From assembly GCF_001427635.1 (NCBI RefSeq), contig NZ_LMHA01000001.1, positions 1,959,133 through 2,023,132 on the forward strand: DNA of 64,000 bases, read 5' to 3'. This DNA comes from Pseudoxanthomonas sp. Root65. Its GTDB lineage: Bacteria; Pseudomonadota; Gammaproteobacteria; Xanthomonadales; Xanthomonadaceae. The first letter of the stretch is position 1, and each line of letters opens with the position of its first letter. The position numbers were made by a program, and so were the translations under genes. Of the stretch, positions 35,105-42,029 are shown one piece after another. Below the pieces are notes generated by a model. The model ran no database searches. It saw nothing but the letters and a program-made list of their open reading frames with translations, and was not told the DNA's origin.

Positions 35105-35133
35105 TTGCATTGTTCCGGCCGGCTGCCTACAAT
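35105..35133 (+). promoter_or_regulatory. Promoter of rpoZ-spoT
   Basis: TTGCAT (35105-35110) and TACAAT (35128-35133) are separated by 17 bases, a near-consensus sigma-70 promoter. The bases after the -10 box are GC-rich (CCCGGCCCC). Such discriminators are typical of promoters inhibited by (p)ppGpp. Feedback from the operon's own product SpoT is therefore plausible (inference). Confidence 0.75.
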
Positions 35134-35186
35134 CCCGGCCCCTTTCCGTATTCACTGCGCGGCCTGTCTGGTCGCCGGGAGCCCGC

Positions 35187-35486
35187 ATGGCCCGCATTAC
35201 CGTCGAAGATTGCCTGGAAGTCGTAGATAACCGTTTCGATCTGGTCACGATGGCCGCCAAGCGCGCCCGCCAGCTGGCGAACGGCGTGGAGCCGACCATC
35301 GACAACAGCGAACACCAGGACAAGCCGACCGTGCTGGCGCTGCGCGAGATCGCCGCCCGCAGGATCGACAACGAACTGATCGACCGCGTCGAGAAAGCCG
35401 AGCGCGAGCGCGCCGAGCGTGAGGCGCTGGAGTGGGCCGCCGCTGAAGTGGTGGCCGACGACGACCTGTCGAAGGGCGACGACTGA
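35187..35486 (+). CDS. rpoZ: RNA polymerase omega subunit
   Basis: A 99-residue omega subunit with the family core [29 protein letters not shown] and [14 protein letters not shown], then an acidic tail. Omega helps assemble beta' and forms part of the ppGpp site 1 with it; the N-terminal residues that contact ppGpp (ARITVED) are present. It lies between gmk and spoT, as in most gammaproteobacteria. Confidence 0.96.
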   Translation: MARITVEDCLEVVDNRFDLVTMAAKRARQLANGVEPTIDNSEHQDKPTVLALREIAARRIDNELIDRVEKAERERAEREALEWAAAEVVADDDLSKGDD

Positions 35487-35530
35487 TCGCTCTCGACTAA
35501 CGTTCCGATCGGAACGGATGATCGACGGAA

Positions 35531-35551
35531 GGCCCGCGCAAGCGGGCTTTC
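35531..35551 (+). terminator. Hairpin between rpoZ and spoT, possible attenuator
   Basis: GGCCCGC and GCGGGCTTT form a 7-base-pair stem around a short GCAA loop, followed by TTTCCGCGTTT. The T tract is short, so it may end only part of the transcripts and lower spoT expression relative to rpoZ. Confidence 0.5.
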
Positions 35552-35611
35552 CGCGTTTCAGGGCGCCGCAAGCGCGTTGCCGTGGCGACGTGACTGGCAT
35601 AGTCTGGCGGC

Positions 35612-37783
35612 ATGAATTCAGGCCGTACCGCCAAGGCACTCCGCAGCCCCGCGTCGTCGCGTGACGAGGGTGTGCCCGAGTACGTCGCCCAGTTCGAGAA
35701 AACGGCGTCGTATCTGCCGAAGGAGCAGCTGCCGCTGCTGCGGCGCGCCTGGGAAGTCGGGGCCGCCGCGCACGCCGGACAGACCCGCAAATCCGGCGAG
35801 CCCTACATCACCCATCCGGTCGCCGTGGCCGGCGTACTGGCCGAACTGGGCATGGACGCCGAGACGCTGATCGCGGCGATCCTGCACGACACCATCGAGG
35901 ACACGCCGTTGACCGGTGTCGACATCGCCGCCGAGTTCGGCGAGTCGGTCGCCGAACTGGTGGAAGGCGTCACCAAGCTGGACAAGCTGAAGTTCCGCGA
36001 CCGCCAGGAGGCGGCCGCCGAGAGCTTCCGCAAGATGCTGCTGGCCATGTCGCGCGACCTGCGCGTGATCATGATCAAGCTGGCCGACCGCCTGCACAAC
36101 ATGCGCACGCTGGGCGCGCAGAGCGCCGAGGCCCGCGGGCGCATCGCCCGTGAGACGTTGGAGATCTACGCGCCCATCGCGCAGCGGCTGGGCATGAACC
36201 TGGTCAAGTCGGAGCTGCAGGACCTCGGTTTCCGCGCGCTGCATCCGTGGCGGCACGCGGTGATCGAGAAGCACATCCGCAGCCAGCCGGTGATGCGCCG
36301 CGAGTCGATGGCGCAGATCGAAGCGCACCTGTCGCAGCGTCTGGCCAAGGAAGGGATCGAACATCGCCTGGTCAGCCGGGTGAAGACCCCCTGGAGCATC
36401 TACAACAAGATGCTCGGCGAGGGCAAAAGCTTCGACCGGGTGATGGACGTGTTCGGCTTCCGCGTGGTGGTCGACTCGGTGCCGGACTGCTACCACGCGC
36501 TCGGCGCCGCGCACGCGCAGTACAAGCCGCTGGACGGGCGCTTCCGCGATTTCATCGCCATCCCGAAGGCCAACGGTTACCAGTCGCTGCACACGGTGCT
36601 GTTCGGTCCGTACGGGTCGCCGATCGAAGTGCAGATCCGCACCACGGAGATGGACCTGATCGCCGAGCGCGGCATCGCCGCGCACTGGACCTACAAGTTC
36701 GGCACCGATTCGCCGAACAGCGCGCAGAACCGCGCGCATGCGTGGATCGTGGAACTGATCGACAACCAGCGCGCCGCCGGTTCGTCGCTGGAGTTCCTGG
36801 ACAACGTCAAGGTCGACCTGTTCCCGGACGAGGTCTATCTGTTCACGCCGAAGGGCAAGATCCTCTCGCTGCCGCGCAACGCCACCGCGCTGGACTTCGC
36901 CTATGCGGTGCACACCGACGTCGGCAACCAGGCGGTCGCTTCGCGCGTGGACAAGAAGCTGGTACCGCTGCGCACCAAGCTGGTCAGCGGCCAGAGCGTG
37001 GAGATCATCACCGCCAAGTCGGCGGCGCCGAAGCCGCAGTGGCTGGAGTTCGTGGTCACCAGCAAGGCGCGCACCGCGATCCGCCACCAGCTCAAGCAGC
37101 TGGAACACGAGGACGCCGTACAGCTCGGCCACCGCATGCTCGACCGTGCGCTGGAGGACCTCGACAGTTCGCTCGAACGCCTGCCGCAGCAGCGCCTGGA
37201 GGCCTTCCTCAGCGAGCACAAGTATCCGCGCCTGGAAGCCTTCCTGGCCGACGTGGCGCTCGGCAACTGGATGCCGTCGCAGGCGGCGCAGGCGCTGACC
37301 GCGTTCGCCGAACTGCGCGCCGGCGGGCATTCCAAGCATTCGCAGGAAAAGATCCTGATCACCGGTGGCGAGCGCGGCGTGGTCAGTTTCGCGCAGTGCT
37401 GCCAGCCGATCCCCGGCGACGAGATCATGGGCTACCACACGGCCGGCAAGGGCATCGTGGTGCACCGGCTGGATTGCCCCAACGTTACCGAGTTCCGCAA
37501 GTCGCCCGAACGCTGGGTGCCGATCGCGTGGGATGCCAAGGTCACCGGCGACTACGATGCCGCGCTGCTGATCGACGTGGAGAACCGCCCTGGCGTGCTG
37601 GCGCAGGTCGCCGCCGCGGTCGCCAAGAGCCTGTCCAACATCGAGCGCGTCGAGTACCTGGAGCGCGACATCAACGTCGCCGTGCTGCGCTTCTCGATCC
37701 AGGTGCGCGACCGCAACCATCTGGCGGAAGTGATGCGCCGGCTGCGGCGTCTCAATGTCGTGCACGGCGTGCGGCGGCAATGA
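35612..37783 (+). CDS. spoT: Bifunctional (p)ppGpp synthetase/hydrolase
   Basis: A 723-residue RelA/SpoT protein. The hydrolase domain has the intact HD motif His92/Asp93 in LHDTIED. The synthetase domain contains VKTPWSIYNKM and GYQSLHTVLFGPYG. Then come a TGS domain (VYLFTPKGKILSLPRNATALDFAYAVHT), a conserved-cysteine region (VSFAQCCQPIPGDEIMGY) and a C-terminal ACT domain (VENRPGVLAQVAAAVAKSLSNI). It makes and degrades (p)ppGpp in starvation. Presence of the HD motif marks it as SpoT/Rel rather than RelA. Confidence 0.95.
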   Translation: MNSGRTAKALRSPASSRDEGVPEYVAQFEKTASYLPKEQLPLLRRAWEVGAAAHAGQTRKSGEPYITHPVAVAGVLAELGMDAETLIAAILHDTIEDTPLTGVDIAAEFGESVAELVEGVTKLDKLKFRDRQEAAAESFRKMLLAMSRDLRVIMIKLADRLHNMRTLGAQSAEARGRIARETLEIYAPIAQRLGMNLVKSELQDLGFRALHPWRHAVIEKHIRSQPVMRRESMAQIEAHLSQRLAKEGIEHRLVSRVKTPWSIYNKMLGEGKSFDRVMDVFGFRVVVDSVPDCYHALGAAHAQYKPLDGRFRDFIAIPKANGYQSLHTVLFGPYGSPIEVQIRTTEMDLIAERGIAAHWTYKFGTDSPNSAQNRAHAWIVELIDNQRAAGSSLEFLDNVKVDLFPDEVYLFTPKGKILSLPRNATALDFAYAVHTDVGNQAVASRVDKKLVPLRTKLVSGQSVEIITAKSAAPKPQWLEFVVTSKARTAIRHQLKQLEHEDAVQLGHRMLDRALEDLDSSLERLPQQRLEAFLSEHKYPRLEAFLADVALGNWMPSQAAQALTAFAELRAGGHSKHSQEKILITGGERGVVSFAQCCQPIPGDEIMGYHTAGKGIVVHRLDCPNVTEFRKSPERWVPIAWDAKVTGDYDAALLIDVENRPGVLAQVAAAVAKSLSNIERVEYLERDINVAVLRFSIQVRDRNHLAEVMRRLRRLNVVHGVRRQ

Positions 37784-37784
37784 C

Positions 37785-37912
37785 GTAGGGCGGGCCTTGG
37801 CCCGCCGTCTTCATGCCTGTGCCTGCGACGATGGCGACTAATGTCCATCGCCTGCACCGATCAATGCCATTGCGATCCGAGTGATCGCGTTGGCAGGCCA
37901 AGGCCCGCCCTA
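37785..37912. repeat. GTAG-headed REP pair in inverted orientation
   Basis: Left unit GTAGGGCGGGCCTTGGCCCG (37785-37806) is itself a palindrome. The right unit (37892-37912) is its reverse complement with one mismatch, 85 bases away. The GTAG head with a self-complementary GC-rich body matches the general design of REP sequences, such as the SMAG elements of Stenotrophomonas. It fills the spoT-ridA gap. The 85-base loop shows no gene. Confidence 0.8.
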
Positions 37913-37945
37913 TTTAGAATCCGGGTATCCACACGGGAGTCACGA

Positions 37946-38329
37946 ATGACCAAGCAGATCATCCACACCGACCAGGCGCCCGCGGCCATCGGCCCGTACT
38001 CGCAAGCGGTGCGCGCCGGCAACACGGTGTACTTCTCCGGGCAGATCCCGCTGGATCCGGCGACCGGCAACCTGGTCGACGGCGACATCACCGTGCAGGC
38101 GCGCCGCGCCTTCGACAACCTGAAGGCTGTGGCGGAAGCCGCAGGCGGTTCGCTCGACCGCATCGTGCGACTGGGTCTGTACCTGACCGACCTGTCGCAG
38201 TTCGCGGCGGTCAATGCGGTGATGCAGGACTACTTCGCGGCGCCGTATCCCGCGCGCTCGACGATCGAGGTCTCCGGACTGCCGAAAGGTGCGGCCTTCG
38301 AAGTCGATGCGGTGATGCTGCTGGACTGA
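37946..38329 (+). CDS. ridA: RidA-family reactive imine deaminase
   Basis: A 127-residue YjgF/YER057c/UK114 protein that hydrolyses reactive enamine/imine intermediates from PLP enzymes. The signature is AAPYPARSTIEVSGLPKGA with the arginine that binds substrate carboxylate. PYSQAVRAGNTVYFSGQIPLDP lies near the N-terminus. Length is typical. The start at 37946 is the family start. It follows spoT, as in related genomes. Confidence 0.94.
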   Translation: MTKQIIHTDQAPAAIGPYSQAVRAGNTVYFSGQIPLDPATGNLVDGDITVQARRAFDNLKAVAEAAGGSLDRIVRLGLYLTDLSQFAAVNAVMQDYFAAPYPARSTIEVSGLPKGAAFEVDAVMLLD

Positions 38330-38342
38330 GGGCGGAGGCGTC

Positions 38343-38425
38343 GTAGGGCCGAGCTTGCTCGGCTCCGCATGCCTTCAGGCATGTCGTCGACACAGCAAAA
38401 GACAGCGGAGCACGCTCCGCTCTAC
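38343..38425. repeat. GTAG-headed REP pair at the ridA/AraC-type gene junction
   Basis: The left unit is GTAGGGCCGAGCTTGCTCGG (38343-38366). The right unit is the opposite-strand GTAGAGCGGAGCGTGCTCCG (38425..38404). Each body is a hairpin. The TAG of the right unit is the stop codon of the AraC-type gene (38422-38424), so the element has supplied or replaced the end of that gene. Confidence 0.75.
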
Positions 38426-39459
38426 GCGGGCGAGCGTCGGGTCTCGCTCGGCGTATGCCCGGTCCAGCGCTTGAACGCGCGGCGGAACTCGCGCACGTCG
38501 TTGAAGCCGATCTGGCTGCCGACGGCGGCGATGGTGGTTTCGGCATCCTGCAGCAGCTCCAGTGCCCGTTCGGTGCGCACGCGATCGTGGATGGCGCTGA
38601 ACGTGGTGCCTTCCTCGGCAAGCTGGCGGCGCAGGGTGCGCTCGCTCAGGTGCAGCGCTTCGGCGACGTCAGTCATCTGCGGGTTGTCGCGCAGCCGCGG
38701 GCGCAGCTGGCGTTCGACCGCCGCGGTGGTTTCGCCGCGCAGCGACATCGCGGTGAGCTGTGCGCGGCACAGGGCCAGCGCCTGCCGCGAGGTCACCGGG
38801 TTGTAGCTGGCGAACGGGAGCTCCAGCCAACGCCGGTCCACCACCATCGCGTGCTGGGGCTGGTCGAAGCGGACCTCGCAACCGAACAGGTCGTCATAGC
38901 GCGCGGCATAACGCGGTGCCGGATAACCGAGTTCCAGCCGCAGCGGACGGAACGCCGGCCCCGCCAGTTCGCGGGCCAGCATCAGTGTGCTGGCGAACAT
39001 CTCCTCGCACAGGAACGGCAGCAGGTCGGTGGCCTCCTCCGGTGCGGTCGCCACCACGGCGAGGCTGCCGTCGTCGCGGTCCTGCAGGTCCAGGTCCATC
39101 AGCGGGCCGAGGTTGCGCTGGTACTCCAGGCCGATCTGCACGGCGTCGCCGAACGTCGGCGCGGTCTTCATCGCCAGTCCGAGCAGGCCGAAGTTGCCGC
39201 CGTTCTGCTTCTCGCCCATCGCCAGGCCCACGCCGTCAATCGGCAGCGTCGGCAGGGCACGGCGGATGATCTCGCTGGCCTGGCGGTAGGACACGCGCGC
39301 CTGCGGATCGTGGATCTCCTGCACGTTCAGTCGCATGCCGGCGAACCAGCTTTCCGCCTTCACGCCGAATTCGCCGGCCAGCAGCACCAGGCCGCACAGC
39401 ATGTTGGTGGGCAGGTTGGCGATCGACAGGCGATGGCCCAGTCCGGTCTTCCAGCGCAT
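38422..39459 (-). CDS. AraC-family regulator with N-terminal Arabinose_bd-type domain
   Basis: A 345-residue regulator. The N-terminal about 200 residues resemble the Arabinose_bd (PF12625-like) domain of the OruR-type group (IDGVGLAMGEKQNGGNFGLLGLAM, LLPFLCEEMFASTLMLAREL). The C-terminal two-helix-turn-helix domain has MTDVAEALHLSERTLRRQL and then IAAVGSQIGFNDVREFRRAFKRWTG. It is divergent from the beta-helix/cytochrome/receptor genes, with about 117 bases between start codons, and probably controls them. The inducer is unknown. Confidence 0.85.
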   Translation of the reverse strand: MRWKTGLGHRLSIANLPTNMLCGLVLLAGEFGVKAESWFAGMRLNVQEIHDPQARVSYRQASEIIRRALPTLPIDGVGLAMGEKQNGGNFGLLGLAMKTAPTFGDAVQIGLEYQRNLGPLMDLDLQDRDDGSLAVVATAPEEATDLLPFLCEEMFASTLMLARELAGPAFRPLRLELGYPAPRYAARYDDLFGCEVRFDQPQHAMVVDRRWLELPFASYNPVTSRQALALCRAQLTAMSLRGETTAAVERQLRPRLRDNPQMTDVAEALHLSERTLRRQLAEEGTTFSAIHDRVRTERALELLQDAETTIAAVGSQIGFNDVREFRRAFKRWTGHTPSETRRSPA

Positions 39460-39576
39460 CGAAGCCCTCCAGCTTGTCCGCTTTACCCCCCGTAGTATGC
39501 CGCTCCCGCCCTCCGTGCGGCACCTGCCCGCGCACCAGACTGCGGGGCACTACGCAGGCGTATGGGAGGGGACCTC

Positions 39577-40809
39577 ATGCAACGCACCATGTCCGTGGCG
39601 GTGACCGGCGCGTTGGCGCTGCTGGCCTGCGCCTGCCAGAAGGCGCCGGAAGCTGAACCCGTCGCGGCCGCCGACGCCGCCTTCGCGACGGCCCTGCAGG
39701 AGCGCCTGCTGGACGCCAGGCCCGGCGACGTCATCGAGATCCCGGCCGGTCGCCATGCCTTCGACCGCAGCCTCAGCCTGCGCGCCGACGGCGTGACCAT
39801 CCGCGGTGCCGGCATGGACAAGAGCGTGCTGAGCTTCAAGGGACAGAAGGCCGGCGCCGAGGGCCTGCTGGTCAACGGCAACGACTTCACCATCGAGAAC
39901 CTCACCATCGAGGATTCCAGGGGCGACGGGCTGAAGATCAGCGAGTCGTCGAACATCACCATCCGTGGCGTCAAGGTGCAATGGACCGGCGGTCCCAGCA
40001 CCAAGAACGGCGCCTACGGCATCTATCCGGTACTGACGAAGAACGTGCTGATCGAGGACACGGTGTCCATCGGCGCGTCCGACGCCGGCATCTACGTGGG
40101 CCAGTCCGACGGCGTGATCGTACGGCGCAGCCGTGCCGAGCAGAACGTGGCCGGCATCGAGATCGAGAACACCATCAACGCCGATGTCTACGAGAACGTG
40201 GCCACCGGCAATACCGGCGGCATCCTGGTCTTCAACATGCCCGGCTTGTCGCAGCAGGGCGGCAACATCCGCGTCTATGCGAACAAGGTGATCGCCAACA
40301 ACCACGAGAACTTCGGCGCGAAGGGCACGCCGGTGGCCAGCGTGCCGGCCGGGTCGGGCATCGTCATCAATTCCAACGACGACATCGAAGTGTTCGGCAA
40401 CGAGATCCGCGACAACGCGACCGCCAACATCATCGTCTCCAGCGTCTATTCCACCGGCTACAAGGACAGCAGCGCGTCGCCGAACTTCGATCCATACCCC
40501 GAGCGCATCTTCATCCATGGCAACACGCTGTCCGGGGGTGGCGATTCGCCGGATGGCTTCGACCTGAAGGCGCTGAAGGTCGCTACCTACGGCCTGCGCG
40601 GCACCTTCCCCGACGTGCTGTGGGATGGCTACTTCAACCAGGAGCGCGTGGTGGACGGCCGGAAAGTCGGGCCGCAGATCTGCCTGCGCGACGTCAACGG
40701 CGTGGTCAATGCGGACGGTCCGGGCGGCTACAAGAACCCGAGCAAGGACGCCCAGCTCCACGATTGCGAACTGCCGCGCCTGCCGGCGGTCGATCTGAAG
40801 CGCGGTTGA
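39577..40809 (+). CDS. Parallel beta-helix lipoprotein
   Basis: A 410-residue protein with a lipoprotein signal (ALALLACAC). The body is right-handed parallel beta-helix sequence from about residue 60 to 330, with repeats such as NDFTIENLTIEDSRGDGLKI, DAGIYVGQSDGVIVRRSRAE and NVAGIEIENTINADVYENV. It matches my recollection of the beta_helix_1 family (TIGR03805), found in pairs with a c-type cytochrome-like protein and without known function. A good ribosome site (GGAGGGGA) precedes ATG 39577. The next gene starts 9 bases downstream. Confidence 0.85.
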   Translation: MQRTMSVAVTGALALLACACQKAPEAEPVAAADAAFATALQERLLDARPGDVIEIPAGRHAFDRSLSLRADGVTIRGAGMDKSVLSFKGQKAGAEGLLVNGNDFTIENLTIEDSRGDGLKISESSNITIRGVKVQWTGGPSTKNGAYGIYPVLTKNVLIEDTVSIGASDAGIYVGQSDGVIVRRSRAEQNVAGIEIENTINADVYENVATGNTGGILVFNMPGLSQQGGNIRVYANKVIANNHENFGAKGTPVASVPAGSGIVINSNDDIEVFGNEIRDNATANIIVSSVYSTGYKDSSASPNFDPYPERIFIHGNTLSGGGDSPDGFDLKALKVATYGLRGTFPDVLWDGYFNQERVVDGRKVGPQICLRDVNGVVNADGPGGYKNPSKDAQLHDCELPRLPAVDLKRG

Positions 40810-40818
40810 GGCGAGCGC

Positions 40819-41994
40819 ATGCGGTTGCGCGCGGCGGTGTTGCTGGTGGTCCTTGCGGCCGGGGTGGCGCTGTCCGCGTGCCGACCGGCATCGCGCGTGC
40901 AGTTCTTCGCCGAAGGCCAGCCGGCCACGCTGGACGAATGGGGCGTGCTGCGGATCGAAGACGGTCGCCTGCATCTCAACGAAGGCGTCGTGCCCTACGA
41001 TCTCAACACGCCGTTGTTCAGCGACTACGCGCACAAGCTGCGCACCGTCTGGATGCCGGCCGGCACCTCGGCGACGTACCGGCCGGAACAGAGCTTCGAC
41101 TTTCCCGTCGGCACCATCCTCACCAAGACGTTCTACTACCCGCTGCCCCAAGGAGAAGCGTGGGACGGCAGGTCGGTCGCACGCACGCTGCCCTCGCAGT
41201 CGTCGCTCGAAGCGGAAACACTGGACCTTGCGAAGGTGCGGCTGATCGAGACGCGGCTGCTGGTCCATCGCGCCGAAGGCTGGGTCGCCTTGCCCTATGT
41301 GTGGAACGACGCGCAGACCGCCGCCACGCTGAAGCGCACGGGCGAGCTGGTCGAACTCGAGCTGGTCGATGCGCAGGGCCAGCGTCAGGCGGCGAACTAC
41401 CAGGTGCCGGACCAGAACCAGTGCGGCGGCTGTCATATCACCGACAACAAGTCGCGCAGGCTGCTGCCGATCGGGCCGAAGGCGCGGCATCTGAATCGCG
41501 ATTTCGACTACGCGGGCGGCAAGGAAAACCAACTGGCGCATCTGGTCCGCATCGGTTACCTGACGGGCATGCCGGCGAATGCGCCGCGTCTTGCGGACGC
41601 GATTGATGCCGAAGCCCCGCTCGATGCCCGCGCCCGCGCCTATCTGGACATCAACTGCGGCCACTGCCACAGCGCCACCGGCCCGGCCATCACGTCCGGC
41701 CTGTGGCTGGACGCGCACACGCAGGACCGGCTGAAGCTGGGTTTCTGCAAGCAGCCGATCGCGGCGGGCAAGGGCACGGGCAACCGCTTGTACGACATCG
41801 TCCCGGGGCGTGCGGCCGATTCCATCTTCGATTACCGGTTGGACAGCGATGATCCCGCGATCATGATGCCGGAGCTGGGGCGCTCGGTCGTGCATCGGGA
41901 AGGGGTCGAACTGATCCGCGCCTGGATCAATGCGCAGGCAGGCAGCTGCGACACGGCGACGGCGACAGGTAGTGAACCACCGCCGGCCAGCTGA
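40819..41994 (+). CDS. Diheme c-type cytochrome lipoprotein, SO2930/TIGR03806-like
   Basis: A 391-residue protein. The lipobox (ALSAC, Cys21) predicts membrane anchoring on the periplasmic side or outer membrane. Two heme c sites are seen: Cys202-Cys205-His206 (CGGCH) and Cys280-Cys283-His284 (CGHCH). PEQSFDFPVGTILTKTFYYP and GYLTGMPANAPRL are distinctive. MMPELGRS near the C-terminus offers a distal methionine ligand. It matches the partner family of the beta-helix protein (SO2930/HNE_0200 type, by recollection). Neither substrate nor electron partner is known. Confidence 0.85.
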   Translation: MRLRAAVLLVVLAAGVALSACRPASRVQFFAEGQPATLDEWGVLRIEDGRLHLNEGVVPYDLNTPLFSDYAHKLRTVWMPAGTSATYRPEQSFDFPVGTILTKTFYYPLPQGEAWDGRSVARTLPSQSSLEAETLDLAKVRLIETRLLVHRAEGWVALPYVWNDAQTAATLKRTGELVELELVDAQGQRQAANYQVPDQNQCGGCHITDNKSRRLLPIGPKARHLNRDFDYAGGKENQLAHLVRIGYLTGMPANAPRLADAIDAEAPLDARARAYLDINCGHCHSATGPAITSGLWLDAHTQDRLKLGFCKQPIAAGKGTGNRLYDIVPGRAADSIFDYRLDSDDPAIMMPELGRSVVHREGVELIRAWINAQAGSCDTATATGSEPPPAS

Positions 41995-42029
41995 GGCCGG
42001 TATCCGTACAACGCTTCCGGGAGGGCGTG

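Noticed and set aside
35618-37780. A long minus-strand frame opposite spoT
   Set aside because: SpoT motifs (HD, TGS, ACT) are all in the plus frame; the minus frame has no family features.
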